Positions 18,173 through 26,668 of a stretch of DNA of 45,864 nt are shown piece after piece. The notes under the pieces were generated by a model, which did no database searches, had not been told where the DNA came from, and saw only the letters and a program-made list of their open reading frames with translations. The translations under genes were made by a program, and so were the position numbers. Numbering within the stretch: the stretch's first letter is position 1; every line of letters begins with the position of its first letter. The stretch comes from JBFFXF01 sp041569895 (lineage in GTDB: Bacteria > Planctomycetota > UBA8108 > JACQVS01): NCBI GenBank assembly GCA_041569895.1, contig JBFFXF010000017.1:1-45864 (forward strand). The letters run 5' to 3'.

Positions 18173-20527
18173 ATGGCTGAGCCCCGAATCACACTGCCCG
18201 TGCTGACGATCAAGACGAACGTCCTCTTCCCCGAGATCGTCATGCCGATCGCGGTCGGACGACCGAGGTCGATCGCCGCGGTCGAGTCCTCGCTGTCCAC
18301 CGAGGAGAAGGAGATCCTCGTCGTCGCGCAGCGTGACGCCTCGGTCGAGCAGCCGACCCCGGACGACCTGTTCTCCGTCGGCACGACGGCGGTCATCAAG
18401 AAGGCGGCGCGCACTCCCGAGGGCCAGATGCGACTGGTGGTCCAGGGGATGGATCGCGCCGAGATCCTGCAGTTCGTCCCGGACGATCGTTTTCTCCGCG
18501 CGGAGGCCAGAAACGCGCCGATCGACACGAAGGGCGACGTCGAGACCGAGGCGCTGCACCAGGAGGTTCTCAAGCACATGGAGGAGCTCCTCCGGCTCGT
18601 GCAGCCCGGAGAGGCGACCAGCCCGGAGACCATCCTCGGCTCCGTGAGCGACATCCGGCGCCTCGTCTACATGCTCGGCGCGATGCTGACGCTCGACGTC
18701 GAGAAGGAGCAGGCGTTGCTCGAGGCGAAGACGCTGAAGGAGGCCCTGACCCTCGTGCACGGCTATCTGACGCACGAGGTCCAGGTGATGAAGGTCCGGG
18801 GCGAGATCGCCAGCCAGGCCCACACGGAGATGTCCAAGCAGCAGCGCGAGTACCTGCTGCGCCAGCAGCTGCGTGCCATCCAGTCGGAGCTCGGGGAGTC
18901 GGACGACCGCATGGCGGAGGTGGCGCTGCTGCGCGAGCGAGTGCAGGGGGCCGATCTGCCGGAGCACGTCCGCAAGGAGATCGAGCGCGAGCTGACTCAC
19001 CTGGAGCGGCTGCCGGACGGGTCGGCGGAGCACAACGTCGTGCGCTCGTACCTCGAGCTTGTCCTCGACCTGCCATGGCGCAAGTCGTCGGACGACATCG
19101 TCGACACGAAACGCGCGCGGCGCATCCTCGACGAGGACCACCACGATCTCGAGGAGATCAAGGAGCGTATCCTCGAGCACCTCGCGGTTCTCGAGCTCAA
19201 CCCGAAGGCGAAGGCGCCGATCCTCTGCTTCGTCGGTCCGCCGGGCGTCGGCAAGACATCGCTCGGGCAGTCGATCGCCAGGGCCCTGCAGCGGCGTTTC
19301 GAGCGCATGAGCCTCGGCGACCTCCACGACGAGGCCGAGCTGCGCGGTCACCGCCGCACGTACGTCGGCGCGATGCCGGGCCGGATCATCCAGGCGATCC
19401 GCCGCGCGGGTGTCAACAACCCGGTGATCATGCTCGACGAGGTCGACAAGCTCGGTCGCGATTTCCGTGGTGACCCCGCCGCCGCGCTGCTCGAGATCCT
19501 CGATCCGGAGCAGAACCGCGACTTCCGCGACAACTACCTCGATCTGGCGTTCGACCTCTCGAGCGTGCTGTTCATCACGACCGCGAACACGCTCGACAGC
19601 ATCCCGCGGCCCCTGCTCGACCGCATGGAGGTGTTGCGGCTCGCCGGCTACAGCGACGAGGACAAGCTCGAGATCGCGCGGCTGTATCTGATCCCGCGCC
19701 AGCTCGAGGAGAGCGGGCTGGGCGGGGACCGCTGCACGATCCCCGACGACACGCTGCGGCACGTCATCCGCCGGTACACGCGAGAGGCGGGGCTGCGCCA
19801 GCTCGAGCGCATGATCGCGCGCCTCTTCCGCAAGGTGGCGCTGCGCCTGGCCGAGGGAGAGAAGGGACCGATCGAGCCCCGGCCCGACGATCTGCACGAC
19901 CTGCTCGGTCCGGAGCCGTTCTTCGCGGATGAGCTGCGGCAGGACGTTCCTCCCGGCGTCGCCACCGGACTCGCGTGGACCGAGAGCGGCGGCACGGTGC
20001 TCTCCATCGAGGCGATTCGCCTCCCCGACAAGAAGGACCTCGTTCTCACCGGACAGCTCGGCGACGTCATGAAGGAGTCCGCGCGAGCCGCCGAGAGCTA
20101 CGTCTGGTCGCACGCCGAGGACCTCGGCATCGACCGGGACCGCATGCGGGATTCCGGCGTCCACATTCACGTGCCCGCGGGCGCCATCCCGAAGGACGGT
20201 CCATCGGCCGGCGTCGCGCTGCTCTCCGCGCTGGCCTCGCTCCACGCCGGCAGGCCGACGCGCCGCGACACCGCGATGACCGGCGAGATCACCCTCACCG
20301 GTCTGGTCCTTCCGGTCGGCGGCATCAAGGAGAAGGTGCTCGCGGCGCGACGCGCGGGAATCAAGCGGGTGGTGCTGCCGAAGCAGAACGAGAAGGACCT
20401 CCGCGACCTTCCCGAGTACGTCCGCGACGAGATCGAGTTCGTGCTCGTCGATCGAGTCGACGAGCTCCTCGCCGCGACCCTCCCGGGTCCCGCCGAGTCG
20501 TTGTCTCCGGCCGGCGCGGCGCGATGA
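18173..20527 (+). CDS. lon: ATP-dependent Lon protease
   Basis: A complete 784-residue LonA-type protease. The order is an N-terminal substrate-binding domain (about 5-200, starting LPVLTIKTNVLFPEIVMP), a coiled coil, an AAA+ module with Walker A GPPGVGKT (355-362), Walker B VIMLDEVDK (418-426) and an Arg-rich sensor region, then the peptidase domain. The Ser678-Lys721 dyad (PKDGPSAG and GGIKEKVLAA) sits almost exactly where E. coli has Ser679/Lys722. It degrades damaged and regulatory proteins in the cytoplasm. In the AAA+ pore region the usual GGVRDEAE reads GDLHDEAE, a minor variation. ATG 18173 begins the conserved N-terminus. It follows hsp20 by 25 bp. Confidence 0.97.
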   Translation: MAEPRITLPVLTIKTNVLFPEIVMPIAVGRPRSIAAVESSLSTEEKEILVVAQRDASVEQPTPDDLFSVGTTAVIKKAARTPEGQMRLVVQGMDRAEILQFVPDDRFLRAEARNAPIDTKGDVETEALHQEVLKHMEELLRLVQPGEATSPETILGSVSDIRRLVYMLGAMLTLDVEKEQALLEAKTLKEALTLVHGYLTHEVQVMKVRGEIASQAHTEMSKQQREYLLRQQLRAIQSELGESDDRMAEVALLRERVQGADLPEHVRKEIERELTHLERLPDGSAEHNVVRSYLELVLDLPWRKSSDDIVDTKRARRILDEDHHDLEEIKERILEHLAVLELNPKAKAPILCFVGPPGVGKTSLGQSIARALQRRFERMSLGDLHDEAELRGHRRTYVGAMPGRIIQAIRRAGVNNPVIMLDEVDKLGRDFRGDPAAALLEILDPEQNRDFRDNYLDLAFDLSSVLFITTANTLDSIPRPLLDRMEVLRLAGYSDEDKLEIARLYLIPRQLEESGLGGDRCTIPDDTLRHVIRRYTREAGLRQLERMIARLFRKVALRLAEGEKGPIEPRPDDLHDLLGPEPFFADELRQDVPPGVATGLAWTESGGTVLSIEAIRLPDKKDLVLTGQLGDVMKESARAAESYVWSHAEDLGIDRDRMRDSGVHIHVPAGAIPKDGPSAGVALLSALASLHAGRPTRRDTAMTGEITLTGLVLPVGGIKEKVLAARRAGIKRVVLPKQNEKDLRDLPEYVRDEIEFVLVDRVDELLAATLPGPAESLSPAGAAR

Positions 20528-20595
20528 AGTCGAGCCCCTGCCGGGCGTCGATCAACCACGTCAGCGGGGATGTGGGAAACGCTCCGGGCGCGGGT

Positions 20596-20601
20596 TATAC
20601 T
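20596..20601 (+). promoter_or_regulatory. TATACT -10-like box 10 nt before the S41 protease start
   Basis: TATACT followed by CG lies only 10 nt upstream of ATG 20612, with no Shine-Dalgarno sequence between. This resembles the TAnnnT boxes of leaderless transcripts in other GC-rich bacteria. The same TAnACTCG string precedes two further genes in this window (44441 and 45245). Confidence 0.4.
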
Positions 20602-20611
20602 CGGCGATTCC

Positions 20612-22240
20612 ATGGACGGCCGACGCGGTGAGGATTTCGATCTCGAGCGTTTCCTGCCCCCCGACGAGCGGGGCCGCGACGGCGCGCGACGGCGCGGCTG
20701 GGACTTCGGGCGGCGGAGCACCTTCTTCCTCGCCGGCGTCGTCTTTGCCCTCGGGGTCGAGTGGGTGCTCGACCGCGCCATCTCCGGCGGGCGTGGTCCG
20801 ATCGACGGCCGCGTCGTGGACGAGGTCGCTGCGATCGTCTCCGAGCGCTTCGTCGACGAGACCGACCACCAGCTCCTGATGGTCGATGCGCTGCGCGGCA
20901 TCACCGATACGCTCGACTCGTACTCGGTCTACGTCAGCCCCGATCGCTATCCGGAGTTCGTCAAGGACACCGAGGGCGAGTACGTCGGCATCGGAGTGCT
21001 TCTCGAGCCGGCCTCCGAGGAGGCGGACACGCTCATGGTCGAGGGCGTGCTTCCTGGAGGGCCCGCCGACCGCGCCGGCGTGCGTCCCGGAGACATCATC
21101 GTGGACGCGAACGGCGCCGGCGTCCCCGCGGCAGGGGGTGGAGACAGACCGACGCTGCGCAAGCGGCTGGTGGGACCGGCAGGCACCGTCGTCCGACTGC
21201 GCCTCCGCCGTGGCGAGGACGCCCGCGAGCTGGCCGTCGACGTCACGCGCGATCAGGTCACCGTGCCGAGCGTCGTGATGACCTCGATCGTCGATCCCGA
21301 GCACGCCACGGGATACGTTCGCATCCTGCAGTTCCAGAGCAACACGGGGCGCGAGTTCGCCTCGGCGATGGAGATGCTCGAGCGCCGTGGCGCGCGCGCG
21401 CTCGTCCTCGACCTGCGCGGCAATCCCGGCGGCGTCTTCCGGGCCGCGATCGATCTGGCGGACGGGTTCCTCGAGGAGGACGCGCCGATCGTCGCGACGA
21501 CCGGCCGCGCTCCCGAGGACGGAGTGGCGCGCAGCACGACCTACAGCGCCGAACGTGATGGACCCTGGGTGGAGCTCCCGCTCGTCGTTCTCGTCGATCG
21601 CGACACCGCGAGCGCGGCCGAGATCGTCGCCGCGGCGATCCGCGACAACCGGCGGGGCGTCGTCGTCGGCGAGAGGACCTTCGGCAAGGGTCGCGTGCAG
21701 ACCATCTATACCATCCGCCGCAAGCCGGAGAAGTACGGTCTGCTGAAGCTGACGACGCAGAAGTTCACCAGTCCCTCGGGCCGCTCGATCGACCGACACG
21801 ACGCCGAGCAGGCCGCGGCCGGCGCGCCTGCCGGCGACTCCGAAGAAGATCGCGACGGCGTCGCGGCGCCCGTGCCCGGGGGTCGCCCCGGTGACTCGCT
21901 GGCGCTCGACGATGAAGGCGCCGGGCGCGAGTCCGCCGGTCAGCCCGGCGCGCCGGTCGGCGGCGTGGCTCCGGATCTGGAGCTGGCGCAGGACGATCAC
22001 GCGTCGTTCGTCGCCGCGCTCGAGATGCATTTCCGCGAGCGACCGCGAGACCCGTGGAGGCGAGCCGCCTGGCCCGTCGAGGCGCCGGACGAGCGTCCGT
22101 TCGAGTGGACCGACCCGGACACCGGCGAGGTCCACCGCGATCGTCAGCTCGTCGAGGCCGTCGCACTGCTCGCCGACCGCGAGCGCTACGACCGCCTGCG
22201 CGGCGGCGATCGCGCCCGTCGCGGGTCGACGGAGAGGTGA
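20612..22240 (+). CDS. S41-family C-terminal processing protease, membrane-anchored
   Basis: This protein has 542 residues. A cytosolic basic N-terminus and one transmembrane helix (STFFLAGVVFALGVEWVL) anchor it, with the rest in the periplasm. The tail-specific protease order is kept: an N-terminal helical part, a PDZ domain (GIGVLLEP to GVRPGDIIVDANG) and the Ser-Lys peptidase core (VLDLRGNPGG, nucleophile Ser in DRDTASAAE, general base Lys in ERTFGKGRVQ). These enzymes trim C-termini of envelope proteins. An acidic, low-complexity insert of about 60 residues separates GRSIDR from GVAPDLEL, which are adjacent in ordinary family members. ATG 20612 is chosen; ATG 20570 is in frame but would overlap the possible promoter at 20596. 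The stop lies within the ribosome site of tsaD. Confidence 0.92.
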   Translation: MDGRRGEDFDLERFLPPDERGRDGARRRGWDFGRRSTFFLAGVVFALGVEWVLDRAISGGRGPIDGRVVDEVAAIVSERFVDETDHQLLMVDALRGITDTLDSYSVYVSPDRYPEFVKDTEGEYVGIGVLLEPASEEADTLMVEGVLPGGPADRAGVRPGDIIVDANGAGVPAAGGGDRPTLRKRLVGPAGTVVRLRLRRGEDARELAVDVTRDQVTVPSVVMTSIVDPEHATGYVRILQFQSNTGREFASAMEMLERRGARALVLDLRGNPGGVFRAAIDLADGFLEEDAPIVATTGRAPEDGVARSTTYSAERDGPWVELPLVVLVDRDTASAAEIVAAAIRDNRRGVVVGERTFGKGRVQTIYTIRRKPEKYGLLKLTTQKFTSPSGRSIDRHDAEQAAAGAPAGDSEEDRDGVAAPVPGGRPGDSLALDDEGAGRESAGQPGAPVGGVAPDLELAQDDHASFVAALEMHFRERPRDPWRRAAWPVEAPDERPFEWTDPDTGEVHRDRQLVEAVALLADRERYDRLRGGDRARRGSTER

Positions 22241-22245
22241 CGGCC

Positions 22246-23301
22246 ATGCTGATCCTCGGCATCGAGTCGACGTGTGACGAGACGGGCGTGGCGGTCGTCG
22301 AGGACGGCAAGAGGATCCTCGTCAACCGCGTGCTCTCGCAGGTCCCGCTCCACGAGGTCTTCGGCGGTGTCGTCCCCGAGATCGCCTCGCGGGCTCACGT
22401 CGAGAGCATCACCGCCGTCCTCGAGCGCGCGCTCGCCGACGCCGGGCTCGACGCACACCCCGTGGACCGCCCTCCCGTGGACCGCCCTCCCGTGGACGCT
22501 ATTGCGGTCGCCTACCGGCCGGGGCTCGTCGGGTCGCTGCTCGTCGGCGTCACCGCGGCGAAGTGCCTGGCGCTCGCCTGGGACCTGCCGCTCATCGGCG
22601 TCGACCACATCCACGCGCACGTCTACGCCGCCGCGATGGCGGCGGACCTCGAGGACTCGGAGATGCTCCCCTGCGTGTCGCTCGTCGTCTCGGGCGGGCA
22701 CACGGCGCTCTACCTCAGCGAGAGCTGGACCGAGCACACGCTCCTCGGCAGCACGACGGACGACGCCGTCGGTGAGGCATTCGACAAGGTGGCTGCGATC
22801 CTCGGCCTCGGCTATCCGGGCGGGCCGGCGATCTCGCGCGCGGCCGAGGGCGGCAACCACCGGGCCGTGCGCTTCAAGAGGTCGTTGATGGAGCGTGACT
22901 CGCTCGACTTCTCGTTCTCGGGGATCAAGACCGCCGTCCTGTACCACGCCAAGGGGCAGAACGCGCGGCGCGGCGCCCCGATCCTCCCGCACGTGTCGAT
23001 CCCCGACGTGGCGGCGTCGTTCGAGGACGCCGTCGTGTCAACGCTCGTGAAGAAGCTCTCCCGCGCTCTCGAACGCGAGGACGCGCGCACGGCGATCGTC
23101 GGCGGCGGCGTTGCCGCGAACCGCCGCCTTCGCGAGCGCCTCGACCGGCTGGCGAGGAAAGAGGACTACGTCGTCCTGTACCCGCCGCCGGCGCTCTGCA
23201 CGGACAACGCCGCGATGATAGCGGGGCTCGGATATCGCCTCTTCCTCGAGGGCCGCGTCTCGGACCTCGCTCTCGATGCGGACCCCGTCGTGGCGCGGTG
23301 A
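22246..23301 (+). CDS. tsaD: tRNA threonylcarbamoyladenosine transferase TsaD
   Basis: TsaD, 351 residues, transfers threonylcarbamoyl from TC-AMP to A37 of ANN-decoding tRNAs together with TsaB and TsaE. Seen here: the N-terminal LGIESTCDETG, the metal-binding HIHAH (His121/His125), the nucleotide loops VSGGHT and GGGVAANRRLRE, and the C-terminal CTDNAAMIA. One change stands out: the usual GPGL reads RPGL (residues 91-94). A 15-bp tandem repeat lengthens the loop just before it (residues about 72-84). GGAGAGG 7 nt before the ATG is a good ribosome site and overlaps the end of the S41 protease gene, so the two are probably co-translated. Confidence 0.95.
   Translation: MLILGIESTCDETGVAVVEDGKRILVNRVLSQVPLHEVFGGVVPEIASRAHVESITAVLERALADAGLDAHPVDRPPVDRPPVDAIAVAYRPGLVGSLLVGVTAAKCLALAWDLPLIGVDHIHAHVYAAAMAADLEDSEMLPCVSLVVSGGHTALYLSESWTEHTLLGSTTDDAVGEAFDKVAAILGLGYPGGPAISRAAEGGNHRAVRFKRSLMERDSLDFSFSGIKTAVLYHAKGQNARRGAPILPHVSIPDVAASFEDAVVSTLVKKLSRALEREDARTAIVGGGVAANRRLRERLDRLARKEDYVVLYPPPALCTDNAAMIAGLGYRLFLEGRVSDLALDADPVVAR
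22459..22497 (+). repeat. 15-bp tandem repeat inside tsaD
   Basis: CCCGTGGACCGCCCT occurs twice perfectly, followed by 9 bases of a third copy. It is in frame and encodes PVDRP-PVDRP-PVD, an addition to a surface loop of TsaD. Confidence 0.95.
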
Positions 23302-23331
23302 CCGCACAGACCGAAGCGAAAGCGAAACTCG

Positions 23332-24495
23332 ATGACTGTCAGCTCCGAAGTCCGAAGGCCCGGCCGGCGCCCGCTCCGAGTCGCGATCGTCCTCCTCGTT
23401 CTCGCGGCGGTCGCAGCCGCCCTGTGGTATGCCACGCGCCCGGATCCCGTGCCGGTTCTCGTGCGACCGGTCGAGCGCGGCCGCGTCGAGGAGACCGTCG
23501 CGAACACGCGAGCGGGGAGCGTGCGCGCATGCCGGCGCGCCAACCTCGCCCCGTCGACCGGCGGCCAGGTCGCGGATCTGCCGATCTCCGAGGGCACCCG
23601 CGTCAAGAAGGGGGACGTGCTGCTGGCGCTCTGGAACGATGACCTCGCCGCCCAGGTCGCGCTCGCCGAGAGCCAGGCGGTGGCGGCGCGAGCGCGCGCG
23701 GAGGAGGCGTGCGTGCTTCGCGATCAGGCCGCTCGCGAGGAGGAGCGACAGCGGAAGCTGTTCGCCGACGGGCTGACGTCGGATGAGAAGGTCGAGCAGG
23801 CGCTGTCGCACCTCGAGGTGACCCGCGCCGCGTGCAAGGCCGCCGAGGCGGCGACGCGCGAGAGCGACGCGCAGGTGAGGGTGGCGCGCGCCGCGTTCGA
23901 GAAGACGGTGCTCCGCGCTCCGTTCGACGGCGTCGTCGCCGAGGTCAACGCCGAGCTCGGCGAGTACGTGACGCCGTCGCCGCCCGGCATTCCCACTCTC
24001 CCGGCGGTCGACCTGATCGAGGCCGGGTGCATCGAGGTCGTCGCCCCGATCGACGAGGTCGACGCCCCCCGCGTCCAGGTCGGCCTCCAGGCGCGCGTCC
24101 GCCTCGACGCGTTTCCCGAGAGGACCTTCGCCGGGCGCGTCTCACGCGTCGCCCCGTACGTGCTCGAACGCGAGAAGCAGGCGAGGACCGTCGACGTCGA
24201 CGTCGAGCTCGACGGCGAATCGGACATCGATCTCATGCTGCCCGGCTACAGCGCCGACGTCGAGATCCTCATCAACGCGCGCGAGGACGTCCCGAGGGTC
24301 CCCACGGAGGCGATCGTCGGCGGCGGCACCGTGCTCGTCCTCCGGGACGGCGTGCTCGTCGAGCGAGCGATCGAGAAGGGCCTCTCGAACTGGGAGCAGA
24401 CGGAAATCATCTCGGGACTCTCGGAGGGCGAGCTGGTCGTGGTGTCGCTCGGGCGGGAGGGCGTCGAGGCGGGAGCGGCGGCGGTCGAGGAGTGA
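23332..24495 (+). CDS. HlyD/MacA-type periplasmic adaptor subunit of an efflux system
   Basis: A protein of 387 residues with an uncleaved N-terminal helix (LRVAIVLLVLAAVAAALWYA) anchoring it in the inner membrane. The membrane-fusion order is visible: a first half-lipoyl segment (LAPSTGGQVADLPISEGTRVKKGDVLLAL), a coiled-coil hairpin rich in Ala/Glu/Arg (about 105-180), a second half-lipoyl segment (TVLRAPFDGVVAEVNAELGEYV), and beta-barrel and membrane-proximal domains. It would link the inner-membrane ABC transporter encoded by the next three genes to an outer-membrane channel not found in this window. A 274-bp gap, mostly repeat array B, separates it from the ATPase gene, unusual for such an operon. 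Confidence 0.9.
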   Translation: MTVSSEVRRPGRRPLRVAIVLLVLAAVAAALWYATRPDPVPVLVRPVERGRVEETVANTRAGSVRACRRANLAPSTGGQVADLPISEGTRVKKGDVLLALWNDDLAAQVALAESQAVAARARAEEACVLRDQAAREEERQRKLFADGLTSDEKVEQALSHLEVTRAACKAAEAATRESDAQVRVARAAFEKTVLRAPFDGVVAEVNAELGEYVTPSPPGIPTLPAVDLIEAGCIEVVAPIDEVDAPRVQVGLQARVRLDAFPERTFAGRVSRVAPYVLEREKQARTVDVDVELDGESDIDLMLPGYSADVEILINAREDVPRVPTEAIVGGGTVLVLRDGVLVERAIEKGLSNWEQTEIISGLSEGELVVVSLGREGVEAGAAAVEE

Positions 24496-24510
24496 GGCGG
24501 GAGCGTGGGC

Positions 24511-24755
24511 GGAGACCGAGACCGAGATCAGAGATCAGAGACCAGAGACCAGAGACCAGAGACCAGAGATCGGAGACCAGAGATCGGAGACCAGAGATCG
24601 GAGACCAGAGATCGGAGATCAGAGGTCGGAGTCGGAATCGGAATCGGAGTCGGAATCGGTATCGGACATCGGAATCGGAATCGGGCACGGGCACGGGCAC
24701 CGGCACGGGAACGGGAACGGGAACGGGAACGGGAACGAGAGCGGGCACGGGAACG
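24511..24755. repeat. CGG-N3 word array B inside the export operon
   Basis: The plus strand order is GAGATCA/AGAGACC heptamers, a block of AGAGATC alternating with GGAGACC, then GGAATC/GGAGTC/GGTATC hexamers, and last GGGCAC and GGGAAC hexamers ending 15 bp before the ATPase start. Every hexamer reads CGG-NNN when phased on the C. It separates the adaptor and ATPase genes of one transporter. Confidence 0.92.
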
Positions 24756-24769
24756 CCAACCCCGACGGA

Positions 24770-25459
24770 ATGGTTCGTCTCGAGAGAGTCACCAAGATCT
24801 TCCGCGTCGGTGAGCACGAAGTGCGCGCCCTGCACGATGTCGATCTCGAGATCGGCGCCGGCGAGTACATCAGTCTGATGGGGCCGTCGGGGTCGGGGAA
24901 GTCGACGCTGCTCAATGTCATCGGGCTGCTCGACCGGCCGACGAGCGGGCGCTATCTGCTCGGGGGGCAGGACACCACCGATCTCTCCGATCTCGAGCAG
25001 GCGCGCCTGCGGCGGGAGCGCATCGGGTTCGTGTTCCAGTTCTTCCATCTGATTCCGCGGATGACTGCCCGGGAGAACGTCGAGCTGCCGCTCGTCCTCG
25101 CCGGGGTGTCGCCCGCGGAACGGGTCGAGCGGGTCGATGTCGCGTTGCGGTCTGTCGACCTCACGGATCGCGCGGACCACCGGCCCGGCCAGCTCTCGGG
25201 TGGTCAGCGGCAGCGCGTGGCGATCGCGCGCGCCACGATGCTCGAGCCGTCGGTGCTGCTGGCGGACGAGCCGACCGGCAACCTCGATCAGCGGTCCGGA
25301 CGCGATGTCCTCGAGCTGCTCGAGAGCTTCAACCGGAAGGGGCTCACCGTGCTCGTGGTGACGCACGACCCCGAGATCGGCCGTCGCGCCTCGCGGCGCA
25401 TCCGCATGGTCGACGGGGAGATCGTCGCGTCGGAGACGGCGACGGCGGCCGACCGATGA
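24770..25459 (+). CDS. ABC transporter ATP-binding protein, LolD/MacB type
   Basis: A single nucleotide-binding domain of 229 residues. Walker A is GPSGSGKST, the Q-loop lies in FVFQFFHLIP, the signature is LSGGQRQR, Walker B is VLLADEPTGNLD and the H-loop is VVTHDPE. The sequence class is that of ATPases serving FtsX-fold mechanotransmission transporters (MacB, LolCDE). It pairs with the two permeases downstream, and its stop overlaps the start of the first (ATGA). The ATG lies directly behind array B with only a weak purine stretch (GACGGA) as ribosome site. Confidence 0.93.
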   Translation: MVRLERVTKIFRVGEHEVRALHDVDLEIGAGEYISLMGPSGSGKSTLLNVIGLLDRPTSGRYLLGGQDTTDLSDLEQARLRRERIGFVFQFFHLIPRMTARENVELPLVLAGVSPAERVERVDVALRSVDLTDRADHRPGQLSGGQRQRVAIARATMLEPSVLLADEPTGNLDQRSGRDVLELLESFNRKGLTVLVVTHDPEIGRRASRRIRMVDGEIVASETATAADR

Positions 25460-26664
25460 TCACGTTCGGCGACGTCGCGCGCTTGGCCATGCGATCGCTT
25501 CGCGGGTACCGCCTGCGGTCGAACCTCGTCCTCCTCGCGATGGCGATCGGCGTCGCCGCCGTCGTCGTGCTGACGGCGCTCGGCGAGGGCGCCAGGCGGT
25601 ACGTGCAGGCGGAGTTCGCGGCCCTGGGCACGAACCTGCTGATCATCTTCCCCGGACGATCCGAGACCACCGGCGGCCCGCCGCCGCTCCTCGGGGAGAC
25701 GCCGCGGGACCTGACGCTCGACGACGCGCTCGCGCTCTACCGCTGCACGGCTGTCCGGCGCGTCGCGCCGATCATCTTCGGCACCGCGCCCGTCTCGTGG
25801 CGGGGTCGCATCCGCGAGGTGCCGATCTTCGGATCGACGAGCGAGATGATGACGATCCGCCACATGACGATGGCGAGCGGGCGGTTCCTTCCCGAGGGAG
25901 ATCCCCACCGCGCGCGACCCGTGTGCGTCATCGGCGCGAAGGTGAGGGAGGAGCTGCTCGGGAATCGGCCAGCGCTCGGCGAGATCGTGCGCATCGGCGA
26001 TCGCCGCTTCAGGATCATCGGGGTCATCGGCTCGCGCGGGCGCTCGCTCGGCATGGACATGGACGACATGGTGACGATACCGGTGGCCTCCGCCGAGGCG
26101 CTCTTCAATTCGCCGGCGCTGATCCGCGTCCTGGTCGAGGCGCGGTCGTCGGCGGACATCGAGGCCGCGCGCAAGGGGATCCTCGACATCGTCCGCGCGC
26201 GTCACGACGGCGAGGACGACATCACGGTCGTCACGCAGGACGCGGTGCTCTCGACGTTCAATCGCATCCTGACAACGCTGACGATCTCGATCGCCGGCAT
26301 CGCCGCGGTGAGCCTGGTGGTCGCCGGCATTCTGATCATGAACGTCATGCTCGTCTCGGTCTCCGAGAGGACCCCCGAGGTCGGCCTCCTGAAGGCGCTC
26401 GGCGGGTCGCGTTCCGCGATCATGCGGATCTTCCTCTCCGAGGCGATCGTCCTCTCGCTGCTGGGAGCGACCGGCGGACTGGTGATCGGCGGGGTCGGCG
26501 TCTTCGTCCTCGGCTCCCTCTATCCGGCCTTCCCGATCGCCGTGCCGATCTGGTCGCCGATCGCCGCGCTCCTGATCGCAGTCGCGACCGGGCTCTTCTT
26601 CGGCGCGCTGCCCGCTGGACGGGCGGCGCGCCTGCATCCGGTCGAGGCGCTTTCGAAGAGGTGA
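25456..26664 (+). CDS. MacB-like ABC transporter permease (FtsX fold), first copy
   Basis: A protein of 402 residues with the MacB permease layout: a first transmembrane helix (LVLLAMAIGVAAVVVLTAL), a periplasmic MacB_PCD domain of about 210 residues, and three C-terminal helices within the FtsX domain. These carry the conserved VSERTPEVGLLKALGGSR coupling region and end in PAGRAARLHPVEAL. It overlaps the ATPase gene by 4 bp. In the family the periplasmic domain passes conformational change to the adaptor and outer-membrane channel rather than forming a classical pore. Confidence 0.92.
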   Translation: MITFGDVARLAMRSLRGYRLRSNLVLLAMAIGVAAVVVLTALGEGARRYVQAEFAALGTNLLIIFPGRSETTGGPPPLLGETPRDLTLDDALALYRCTAVRRVAPIIFGTAPVSWRGRIREVPIFGSTSEMMTIRHMTMASGRFLPEGDPHRARPVCVIGAKVREELLGNRPALGEIVRIGDRRFRIIGVIGSRGRSLGMDMDDMVTIPVASAEALFNSPALIRVLVEARSSADIEAARKGILDIVRARHDGEDDITVVTQDAVLSTFNRILTTLTISIAGIAAVSLVVAGILIMNVMLVSVSERTPEVGLLKALGGSRSAIMRIFLSEAIVLSLLGATGGLVIGGVGVFVLGSLYPAFPIAVPIWSPIAALLIAVATGLFFGALPAGRAARLHPVEALSKR

Positions 26665-26668
26665 CCCC

